This document shows, one piece after another, positions 55,246-64,000 of a stretch of 64,000 bases of DNA (within the stretch, counting starts at the first letter, position 1; each line of letters begins with the position of its first letter). Position numbers and translations under genes: made by a program. The notes under the pieces were generated by a model. The model was not told the origin of the DNA. It made no database searches and worked only from the letters and a program-made list of their open reading frames with translations. This DNA is from an uncultured Eudoraea sp. (GTDB taxonomy: Bacteria > Bacteroidota > Bacteroidia > Flavobacteriales > Flavobacteriaceae): contig NZ_CANLGX010000002.1 in the NCBI RefSeq assembly GCF_947490415.1, forward strand, positions 186,001-250,000. Reading direction: 5' to 3'.

Positions 55246-56361
55246 TTGATTGTAAAGTATACATACAGCTTGTTGTTCACCTTCTTTTGGTGTAATACAA
55301 TACTCCTGTCTCAAAACCTGATTCAAAATCCAAGTTTTGAGCAATACGATGCATGCCCGGCACGTCTCGGTAATTTTGAAACCGATGTCACCCATTGGAG
55401 TACGCCGACAAAAGGATCTACCGACTATTTTAATAGTTGTAGTACGATTATGGGGACCCCTGAAAATTTTAACGGGACACAACCTTCAGATTTTGGCAAG
55501 GGTTATGCAGGCCTTTATCTTTATGCGCCTAATGATTACAGGGAATATATACAGGTACCTCTTTCTCAAACCCTGGAGATAGGTAAAACCTATCAAGTCT
55601 CCTTCTATGTTAGTCTTGCCGAACGTTCGGACTTCGCTGTAAAGGATTTTGGGGTGTTGTTTTCAAAGGATAAACTAGCCTTGAATATAAAAAAGGAACT
55701 CTCAAAAATGCATATGTACAAAATTGAGGGAAATAGCTATAATTTCATGGAGATTGGATATACAAATTTTTATAGAGACACCAGAGATTGGGTTGTAGTA
55801 AGCACCAGATTCGTGGCCAAAGGCACAGAAAATTATATGATAATCGGCAATTTTAAGAATAATGCCGGTACGAGAAAATTTAAAACAAAAAAAGGAGCCA
55901 AACAGGGAGCTTATTATTACCTGGATATGGTTGCATTAAATCTGACACAGTCTAACAGTCCTGTTGTAAATTCAACTCCTGATACAGATCCAATAACCGA
56001 AAATTACGAACTCGATAAAATTCATATTTTTAAAAGTGTCCTATTCAATTTTGATGAATTTAAGCTATTGGATTCCGCCAAAACAGATGTTCAAAAGATA
56101 TACAACTATCTGGAAGCAAACAAGTCGCTTCAGATAACTGTTGACGGACATACAGATAATATTGGAACTGCATCTTATAACCAGTATTTATCAGATAGAC
56201 GTTGTTCTGCTGTTGCTGAATATTTAATGGAACTGGGACTCTCAGCGGATAGGATAAGTTGGAAAGGGCATGGTGGAATAGCACCTATAGCCAGTAATGA
56301 AACGGAAGAAGGCAGGCAGAAGAATAGGCGCGTAGCATTTGTGATTTCGGAAAAAGACTGA
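55246..56361 (+). CDS. OmpA-family protein
   Basis: A 371-residue outer-membrane protein starting at TTG 55246; the next in-frame ATG would lose the signal peptide (YSLLFTFFWCNTILLSQN). The N-terminal 230 residues are a jelly-roll-like domain (LIQNPSFEQYDACPARL at 25-41), and the C-terminal ~100 are an OmpA peptidoglycan-binding domain: VDGHTDNIGTASYNQYLSDRR (near 300-320) and GLSADRISWKGHGG (near 330-343). It should anchor the outer membrane to the cell wall. Confidence 0.82.
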   Translation: MIVKYTYSLLFTFFWCNTILLSQNLIQNPSFEQYDACPARLGNFETDVTHWSTPTKGSTDYFNSCSTIMGTPENFNGTQPSDFGKGYAGLYLYAPNDYREYIQVPLSQTLEIGKTYQVSFYVSLAERSDFAVKDFGVLFSKDKLALNIKKELSKMHMYKIEGNSYNFMEIGYTNFYRDTRDWVVVSTRFVAKGTENYMIIGNFKNNAGTRKFKTKKGAKQGAYYYLDMVALNLTQSNSPVVNSTPDTDPITENYELDKIHIFKSVLFNFDEFKLLDSAKTDVQKIYNYLEANKSLQITVDGHTDNIGTASYNQYLSDRRCSAVAEYLMELGLSADRISWKGHGGIAPIASNETEEGRQKNRRVAFVISEKD

Positions 56362-56415
56362 TCTTTACATTAAAAAATTACTGTACATTTAGGCATAAAC
56401 TTAATAACATTTCGA

Positions 56416-56829
56416 ATGAAAATAACTTTTAAAAATTTCAACCTGATATTATTATTCCTGATTTTTTCTAACGGATATTCGCTTGAATTGTGCGATGCTT
56501 TTAATGGGGTTGAGAGATCTGATATTCTTGTTAAAAAGAAGCGATGGACCGGTAGTTGGGACTATTCAGTTCAGGATGTACCTTTAGAATATAGTTCCGG
56601 GGTAATGCATATTTCCAAAAAAAAGAAGGTATACACGGTGGAGCTGGAGTTGCCCGGGGGCAAGCTGCCTGGGGATAATGTAAAAGTTAATAAAAATAAA
56701 CTGACTTTCTCTGTGGATATAGAAGGTAGTATGGTGGAAGTTGCCCTTATCATGGATGAAGATTCTTTTGAAGGCACAAGCAATACCCCTGACGGTACTT
56801 TTATGCTTGTAGGGATTCGTCGAATCTGA
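56416..56829 (+). CDS. Hypothetical secreted protein
   Basis: A 137-residue protein with a signal peptide (FNLILLFLIFSNGYS, 8-22). The mature part is short and beta-rich with lysine clusters (LVKKKRWTGSWDYSVQDVP, 38-56), and the pattern G..M.I...K..Y.V.L..PGG..P recalls small lipocalin-like or DUF-type proteins. I do not recognise the family. Its length and composition look real. Follows the OmpA gene by 54 bases on the same strand. Confidence 0.6.
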   Translation: MKITFKNFNLILLFLIFSNGYSLELCDAFNGVERSDILVKKKRWTGSWDYSVQDVPLEYSSGVMHISKKKKVYTVELELPGGKLPGDNVKVNKNKLTFSVDIEGSMVEVALIMDEDSFEGTSNTPDGTFMLVGIRRI

Positions 56830-56913
56830 GGTTTTGCAAAATAATTAAAAACCTGCTATTTACTTTTCCTTTCTGGTAATAAGCCTTTAAGGAAATATTT
56901 TCCTCAAACTTTA

Positions 56914-57184
56914 ATATATAAAAGTTTACATCAGAACCTTATATTCATATTAACTCTTATGTTCCCTGCTTGTGAAGTTCCAAAAGATAAAGCAGATCTA
57001 TTGGTGCTGAATGCAAATGTCTATATAGTTGATGATATTTTTTCTAGATCTACCACCTTTGCTGTGCATGATGGAATATTGTAGCGTCAGGAAGTTCAGA
57101 AGATTTGAAATCGAAGTTTAATGCCACTCAAATAGTTGATGCTGGCGGAAGTGCATTTAAAGGATATCCCTGAAACTATGGCCG
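56914..57184 (+). pseudogene. Amidohydrolase (YtcJ-like) N-terminal remnant
   Basis: Read from about 56914: a lipoprotein-like start (NLIFILTLMFPACEVPKDKA) leads into ADLLVLNANVYIVDDIFSRS and AVHDGIL, then a stop (57082-57084); one frame over it goes on as VASGSSEDLKSKFNATQIVD with AGGSAFKGYP, then a stop. In YtcJ-type amidohydrolases this is followed by PGLIDAHCH, which is missing, so most of the gene is deleted. The 471 bases between 56830 and 57300 hold nothing else. Confidence 0.65.
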
Positions 57185-57253
57185 AGCAGGGATAAATAGA
57201 CGGGATACTTCAGATTGGCAACCAAACAGATTAATTTTTCTTAAGTATGAAAC

Positions 57254-57285
57254 AAAAAAAGCCGAAGTATAGTACTTCGGCTTTT
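57254..57285 (-). terminator. Bidirectional rho-independent terminator
   Basis: Perfect 9-bp stem GCCGAAGTA (57261-57269) and TACTTCGGC (57273-57281) with a 3-base loop. Seven A's precede and four T's follow, so it serves the minus-strand DUF2911 gene above all. Confidence 0.85.
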
Positions 57286-57300
57286 CAATCTATTAAAATT

Positions 57301-57849
57301 TTAATACATACTTAAACTAAAAGGAACTGCAACTCTGGTAGTACCCCATCCCAATATCATATGAACTCCGCTATCAACTTCTTTGAATGCAATTGAGAAT
57401 GCTTCCAGTGATTCATCTCCCGTACTTGAAGAAGCTTTAATACGTGCAACATCAGCAGACTCATCATAGGAATAAGCTCCCCACTGATTTAATTTGCTAT
57501 TTAAAATCACGGTCCATTCTGAGCCCTCTGGTATAGTGAACAGAGAATAAGTCCCTGCTTTTACAGAAGTTTCTCCGAACATCATGTCTTTATAAAGCGT
57601 AATCTCGGCAGCTTCATTGGCCCCTGTTCTCCAAACTTTTCCTTCTGGTGCAAGTTCAGAAAGTGATCTGCCTTTTAGTTGTGGCCTGCTGTATACAACC
57701 TTTATCAACTTATCGGAAACTTTGTAACTGGAGGGATATGTGGCAATATCTGCCGGGCTTTTATCCATCCCGCTAAACTCCTGCGCTGTAATTTCATTTG
57801 TAAAAACTATGGCTAACGCCATGATTGTTAGTGTCAATACTTTTTTCAT
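57301..57849 (-). CDS. DUF2911 family secreted protein
   Basis: A 182-residue exported protein starting at ATG 57849 with a clear signal peptide (MKKVLTLTIMALAIVF...). The body is the DUF2911 domain, with VVYSRPQLKGRSLSELAPEG (about 50-69), VWRTGANEAAEITLYKDM (about 71-88) and AGTYSLFTIPE (about 97-107), the well-conserved blocks of the family. Function unknown. Followed by a strong terminator. A start 9 codons upstream is possible but breaks the signal peptide. Confidence 0.85.
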   Translation of the reverse strand: MKKVLTLTIMALAIVFTNEITAQEFSGMDKSPADIATYPSSYKVSDKLIKVVYSRPQLKGRSLSELAPEGKVWRTGANEAAEITLYKDMMFGETSVKAGTYSLFTIPEGSEWTVILNSKLNQWGAYSYDESADVARIKASSSTGDESLEAFSIAFKEVDSGVHMILGWGTTRVAVPFSLSMY

Positions 57850-58092
57850 AATTGTGCTTGTTTTTATATATGTCAAATCTAATTAGTAAACCTTTTAAGG
57901 TCTTATAAAAAGTCGTTAAAATTTCAACTGCTTACAAAATGTTTGTTAAATACTCCTATTTTTTAATTTTTGATTACTAATTATATCAATTATTGATTAT
58001 ATAATAACAATATGTAATAAATATAGTAGTTTGTGTTTCAATTTAATAATGAATCAAGCATCTTTGCCTAATAACTTATTAAATTAAAAAGA

Positions 58093-59763
58093 ATGTGTGG
58101 AATAGTATGTGCGTTTGATGTAAAGGAAAGTACAGAAACCCTGAGACCTCAATTATTGGAAATGTCTAAGAAAGTAAGACACAGAGGTCCGGATTGGAGT
58201 GGGATTTATTCAAATGAGAAGGCTATATTGGCTCATGAACGTCTTGCAATTGTGGATCCCGCATCAGGAAAACAACCCCTATTTAGTGAAGATCAGAAAC
58301 TTATTTTAGCTGCCAATGGGGAAATATACAACCATAAAGAATTAAGAAAGCAATTTGAAGGATCTTACACCTTCAGCACACAATCTGACTGTGAAGTAAT
58401 TCTGGCCTTATATCAGAAAAAAGGGCCTGACTTTTTAGATGATATGAATGGAATTTTTGGATTTGCCATTTATGACTCTGAAAAGGATGAATATTTTGTA
58501 GCCAGAGACCATATGGGGATAATTCCATTATATATGGGCTGGGATAAAAATGGGACCTTCTACGTTGCTTCTGAACTTAAAGCTTTGGAAGGGACGTGTA
58601 CCAAAATAGAACTTTTTCCACCGGGACATTATTTGCACAGTAGTGACGGGGAACTAAAAAGATGGTATAACAGGGATTGGATGGATTATGAAGCAGTAAA
58701 AGAAAATCAAACAAGTATTGACGAAATAAGAGATGCCCTGGAAGCTGCTGTTCACAGACAACTGATGTCTGATGTACCCTATGGTGTTCTGTTATCAGGA
58801 GGTCTTGATTCTTCTGTTACCTCCGCTATAGCCAAAAAATATTCTCAGAAGCGAATAGAGTCTGATGATACCAAGGATGCCTGGTGGCCGCAATTACATT
58901 CATTTTCTGTAGGATTAGAAGGATCACCAGATCTTGCAGCCGCTCAAATAGTCGCAGACCATATAGGAACTATCCATCATGAAATTAAGTTTACTATCCA
59001 GGAAGGCCTTGATGCTATTAAGGATGTAATTTATAACCTGGAAACCTATGATATTACGACGATTAGGGCATCAACACCAATGTATCTCATGGCTCGCGTA
59101 ATAAAGTCCATGGGTATTAAGATGGTGCTTTCAGGTGAAGGAGCTGATGAATTATTTGGTGGTTATCTATATTTTCACAAGGCACCCAGTCCTAAGGAGT
59201 TCCACGAAGAGACCGTGAGGAAATTGAGCAAGTTACATATGTATGATTGCTTAAGAGCCAATAAATCTTTAGCAGCCTGGGGAATTGAAGGTAGAGTTCC
59301 ATTTCTGGACAAAGAGTTTATTGATGTGGCTATGCGGATTAATCCAAAAGACAAGATGATAAATGGGGAACGAATGGAAAAATGGGTGGTGCGTAAAGCC
59401 TTTGAATCTGTATTGCCGGAAAGTGTGGCCTGGAGGCAAAAAGAACAATTTTCAGATGGGGTAGGGTATAGTTGGATAGATACCTTGAAGGAAGTTGTAG
59501 AAAAGGAAGTTTCTGACGAACAATTGGCTAATGCCAAATTCAGATACCCCATTCAAACTCCGACCACAAAGGAAGAATTTTATTACAGGTCTATATTTGA
59601 GGGTCATTTCCCAAGTGATGCGGCTGCATGGTCTGTACCACAGGAGCCTTCGGTAGCCTGTAGCACTAAAATCGCACTGGAATGGGATGAAGCTTTTAAA
59701 AACATGAATGATCCTTCAGGACGTGCTGTAGCCAATGTTCATGAAGATGCTTATGAAAAATAA
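58093..59763 (+). CDS. asnB: Asparagine synthetase B (glutamine-hydrolysing)
   Basis: A 556-residue enzyme. Cys2 of MCGIVCAFD is the glutaminase nucleophile, RHRGPDWSG (29-37) and ANGEIYNHKEL (near 75-85) belong to the glutaminase domain. The synthetase domain has the ATP-pyrophosphatase loop LLSGGLDSS (234-242) and SGEGADELFGGYLYF (about 345-360). Full length. It makes asparagine from aspartate using glutamine. Upstream, CATCTTTG at 58059-58066 resembles the -7 box except for its first base. A terminator follows the gene. Confidence 0.95.
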   Translation: MCGIVCAFDVKESTETLRPQLLEMSKKVRHRGPDWSGIYSNEKAILAHERLAIVDPASGKQPLFSEDQKLILAANGEIYNHKELRKQFEGSYTFSTQSDCEVILALYQKKGPDFLDDMNGIFGFAIYDSEKDEYFVARDHMGIIPLYMGWDKNGTFYVASELKALEGTCTKIELFPPGHYLHSSDGELKRWYNRDWMDYEAVKENQTSIDEIRDALEAAVHRQLMSDVPYGVLLSGGLDSSVTSAIAKKYSQKRIESDDTKDAWWPQLHSFSVGLEGSPDLAAAQIVADHIGTIHHEIKFTIQEGLDAIKDVIYNLETYDITTIRASTPMYLMARVIKSMGIKMVLSGEGADELFGGYLYFHKAPSPKEFHEETVRKLSKLHMYDCLRANKSLAAWGIEGRVPFLDKEFIDVAMRINPKDKMINGERMEKWVVRKAFESVLPESVAWRQKEQFSDGVGYSWIDTLKEVVEKEVSDEQLANAKFRYPIQTPTTKEEFYYRSIFEGHFPSDAAAWSVPQEPSVACSTKIALEWDEAFKNMNDPSGRAVANVHEDAYEK

Positions 59764-59847
59764 ATCCGTTATTTCAGGAGTACGGTAATTCTGTTTAGTA
59801 CATCTTCCTTTTTAGGAAGTAGCTCTTGAATTTTTAATTAGTCCTTT

Positions 59848-59877
59848 AGAAGCACCACTACATTGGTGCTTCTTTTG
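59848..59877 (+). terminator. Rho-independent terminator after asnB
   Basis: 10-bp stem AGAAGCACCA (59848-59857) with TGGTGCTTCT (59864-59873) around a 6-base loop, then TTTTG. It could also act for the facing DASS transporter gene. Confidence 0.85.
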
Positions 59878-59890
59878 TTAAATAAAACAA

Positions 59891-61348
59891 CTAGTAGACC
59901 TTATATAGTACCATAAAAATAAGAATCACTACTGTGGTAATAAATAATGGTCCAACAATACCAAGTGCAATACCACCAGATCTAAAATCCTTTTGTTCTA
60001 ATTTCCCCGTGCTGTAGGCTATAGCATTAGGCGGAGTAGAAATTGGTAAAAACAAAGCCGCAGACGCACTTAAACCAATTACAAGGGGTAACACCACAGG
60101 GTTATTAAAAGTAAGAATTATACTTATAGGAATTAAGATGGTAGCTGTTGCCGTATTACTCATAATATTAGACATAACTACTGTTAAAAAAGCAAAACTA
60201 ATAGCCATGACATAAAAATTAAGATCGTACTGCTGTATTTTTTCAACATAAAAGCTGGCCAACCCTGTTTCTTTTATTGCAAGACCCAAGGCAAGTCCAC
60301 CTGCAACAAGCATCAAAGTATCCCAAGGTAGTTTACGAACATCATCACCATTTATTATTCCAAACATAGTAAGAAGAATAATGGGGAGCAGGGATACCAC
60401 TGAGGCAGGAATTCCATGCAGCTTTTCAGTAAGCCATAATAGTAAAGTAATGAACAGCACAGCTAAAACAACCTGTTTTTTGATTCGGTCAAATTTGTAG
60501 GTGGAGCTGGTTAAATCGACGGTTTCTTCTTCCAATTCTATTTTAATGCTCTTTTTTCTTGCAAGATATTTTTTGGACAGGATAAACCAGAACATCACGG
60601 TTAATATCAAGGCAATGGGAAAGCCTACCATCATCCACTCCAAAAAGCCAATATCTATCCCGTTGTTATTTAATGCTTCTACGGCAATGGCATTGGGGGG
60701 TGAACCAATTAGTGTTCCCATTCCCCCAATAGATGCTGAGCCGGCAATCCCGATCAGAATAGCTTTGGAGAAAGGAGAGTCCTTATCAAGGGTATTAATA
60801 AAAGGTAATACAGATGCGATCATCATGGCAGTTGTAGCTGTATTGGACATGATCATAGAGAAAAGTGCCGTAGTAAGCATTATGCCTAACAAAACATACT
60901 TGGGAGAAGTGCCAAACCTGGAAATAGAAATTTTAAAAACTTCGCGATCCAATTTAGTTTTACTCATAGCTTCGGCCATAAAAAAACCTCCGAGCATAAG
61001 CCAGATGACACTACTGGACCATGAATTTATGTACTCTACGTAATGAGACCTTACATTCTCGGGGTCTATTTGCGAATAATAACTATTCATCGCAAAAATT
61101 AAAAATCCGAATACCAATAGGCCTACTGCAAATGGAGGTATGGCTTCTGTAACCCAAAGACCAATCGACAGGAACAAAAGAAAAAGCACATAGATCTGGG
61201 CCTGATCCATGGCAGGTTCATAAAGAGCGTAAGTAATGGCGAAAGAAAAAATAATACTCAACAGAAAGTAGATAACCCTGCTTTGTACATCAACTACTTT
61301 CTGAATATGAGACATTAGATTTAATGAAACTCCCCTGGAATCTGCCAT
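59891..61348 (-). CDS. DASS/SLC13 family sodium-coupled anion transporter
   Basis: A 485-residue membrane protein with about 11-12 helices. The two SNT motifs, MSNTATTAMM (around 168-177) and MSNTATATILI (around 404-414), are the sodium/substrate sites of SLC13 transporters. GSASIGGMGTLIGSPPNAI (around 196-214) and the matching LPISTPPNAIAY (around 440-451) form the second half of each site. These carry dicarboxylates, citrate or sulfate; which one cannot be told from sequence. Stops 15 bases after the asnB terminator. Confidence 0.88.
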   Translation of the reverse strand: MADSRGVSLNLMSHIQKVVDVQSRVIYFLLSIIFSFAITYALYEPAMDQAQIYVLFLLFLSIGLWVTEAIPPFAVGLLVFGFLIFAMNSYYSQIDPENVRSHYVEYINSWSSSVIWLMLGGFFMAEAMSKTKLDREVFKISISRFGTSPKYVLLGIMLTTALFSMIMSNTATTAMMIASVLPFINTLDKDSPFSKAILIGIAGSASIGGMGTLIGSPPNAIAVEALNNNGIDIGFLEWMMVGFPIALILTVMFWFILSKKYLARKKSIKIELEEETVDLTSSTYKFDRIKKQVVLAVLFITLLLWLTEKLHGIPASVVSLLPIILLTMFGIINGDDVRKLPWDTLMLVAGGLALGLAIKETGLASFYVEKIQQYDLNFYVMAISFAFLTVVMSNIMSNTATATILIPISIILTFNNPVVLPLVIGLSASAALFLPISTPPNAIAYSTGKLEQKDFRSGGIALGIVGPLFITTVVILIFMVLYKVY

Positions 61349-61531
61349 GTTTATCTGAATTTATTTTAGATGGCACAAAAATACATAGTAAAGGATCTAA
61401 AAAACCTAATAAATGTCATGATAATTTGCAAAACCCTTTCAATGGTTAAGTACATCACAAATTGTTGTTAAATTGTTGATAACTTAAGGGCTTGGTATAT
61501 GCACAAACACTACATTCTATAGGGGATTGCC

Positions 61532-61539
61532 TATATTTG
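61532..61539 (+). promoter_or_regulatory. -7 box of the gyrB promoter
   Basis: TATATTTG fits TAnnTTTG exactly and lies 41 bases before the gyrB ATG, a normal distance for this phylum. No well-spaced TTG was found. Confidence 0.5.
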
Positions 61540-61558
61540 TAAGATTGCTAAAAATTAA

Positions 61559-63520
<1,962 letters not shown>

Positions 63521-63540
63521 CCCGTAATAATTAAAAGTAA

Positions 63541-63572
63541 AAATCCCGATGTGAAAGCTTCGGGATTTTTTT
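63541..63572 (+). terminator. Rho-independent terminator of gyrB
   Basis: AAATCCCGA (63541-63549) pairs with TCGGGATTT (63560-63568), 10-base loop, followed by a run of T's. It sits 20 bases after the gyrB stop. Confidence 0.88.
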
Positions 63573-63619
63573 TAGGTATAAGTTTCCATTCTATTCCTGA
63601 GAGGTATTTAGTTTAAATA

Positions 63620-63650
63620 AAAAAGCAGCCTTTTAAAAAGACTGCTTTTA
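63620..63650 (-). terminator. Terminator of the lipocalin-like gene
   Basis: AAAAGCAG (63621-63628) pairs with CTGCTTTT (63642-63649) with a partly paired interior. Read on the minus strand it comes 28 bases after the stop at 63678 and ends in a T-run. Confidence 0.7.
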
Positions 63651-63677
63651 GTAACTATATGGAAAAAAATTGGGGAA

Positions 63678-64000
63678 TTATTCTCGTTTTGCAAGGATAG
63701 CACCTTTTACATCCTCCAGTAACATTCCTTCCGGAGACTCCTTCATGCTAACAATATCATTAATCATATCTGTTCCGGGATAGGAAATAGTATAAACGCC
63801 ATCATCCTCTATCCAACTAAAATCGGTTTTAAAGTCCAGGTGAGACCCATTGTATTTTTGGTACCTTCCTAAATACACGTCATTGAAAATCCATTCTTGT
63901 CGGATTGTTTGTTTATTAGTTTCACTGGAATTAATAACGTCTACCCTGTACCAAATACCGATGACCGGATCATTATTTTCCGGGATTCTGGAACAGTTAC
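63678..64000 (-). CDS. Small lipoprotein, lipocalin-like (5' end beyond the window)
   Basis: About 107 codons are visible, open to the window edge. Near the edge the frame reads NCSRIPENNDPVIGIWYRVD, in which the Cys may be the lipidated residue and the acidic residues the usual Bacteroidota export tag; PVIGIWYR resembles the start of lipocalin-like domains (GxW). The rest is beta-rich, with YNGSHLDFKTDFSWIEDDG. I do not recognise a closer family. Faces gyrB from the other side of two terminators. Confidence 0.6.
   Translation of the reverse strand, partial: NCSRIPENNDPVIGIWYRVDVINSSETNKQTIRQEWIFNDVYLGRYQKYNGSHLDFKTDFSWIEDDGVYTISYPGTDMINDIVSMKESPEGMLLEDVKGAILAKRE

Overview
The window looks like a chromosomal piece of a marine, low-GC member of the Flavobacteriaceae (Bacteroidota). 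The signs are: a tmRNA whose tag reads GDNNYALAA, -7 promoter boxes of the TAnnTTTG type before typA and gyrB, DUF-family envelope proteins typical of the phylum (DUF6515, DUF2092, DUF2911, a TPR protein paired with an outer-membrane barrel), a flavobacterial kdsA/typA/gyrB/asnB backbone, and overall AT-rich DNA. The genus cannot be named from the sequence alone.

Positions 1-20100 hold one long plus-strand exopolysaccharide locus. It starts with a dTDP-3-amino-3,6-dideoxyhexose branch: an RmlD-FdtA fusion cut by the window edge, fdtA, a GNAT acetyltransferase and the aminotransferase fdtB. Next come a CDP-glycerol-transferase-like gene, two Wzx flippases, a Wzy-like polymerase, four glycosyltransferases and the initiating sugar-phosphate transferase. 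Interleaved with these are five intact sulfotransferases and the wreck of a sixth, often joined by 4-17 base overlaps. The product is therefore inferred to be a sulfated, amino-deoxysugar-containing polymer. A GH5-like glycosidase closes the set, followed by the Wzc tyrosine autokinase/co-polymerase (20511-22838).

Positions 22700-27650 are scarred. The 3' end of wzc plus a convergent DUF6515 gene occurs twice as direct repeats about 3.6 kb apart. In the first copy DUF6515 is truncated and frameshifted, and it is spliced onto the 3' end of a different wzc. Between the copies lie a NodU-family carbamoyltransferase and decayed DNA, including a probable IS21 IstA remnant. This looks like a recombination point where polysaccharide modules have been exchanged.

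Positions 27600-36900 carry small envelope and metabolic genes: DUF2092, a lone Pycsar-effector-like membrane protein, DUF5009, a GAF protein, a glgC-glycogen synthase pair, and a DUF1080 lipoprotein. A GIY-YIG gene with a second GIY-YIG tail beside it and a 110-bp tandem repeat then run into the 3' end of ssrA (tmRNA, minus strand).

Positions 36900-64000 are mostly conserved chromosome: a PHP phosphoesterase, a transglutaminase-like protein, a sulfatase, kdsA, typA, a polyphosphate-glucokinase-like ROK kinase, a membrane-anchored Nudix protein, an MFS transporter, a sulfotransferase and an arylsulfotransferase, ftsE, a TPR protein with its barrel and an OmpA protein, DUF2911, asnB, a DASS transporter and gyrB. 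The end of the window cuts a small lipoprotein gene. Pseudogenes of an amidohydrolase and a sulfotransferase, and a missing or altered motif here and there, show ongoing gene decay.
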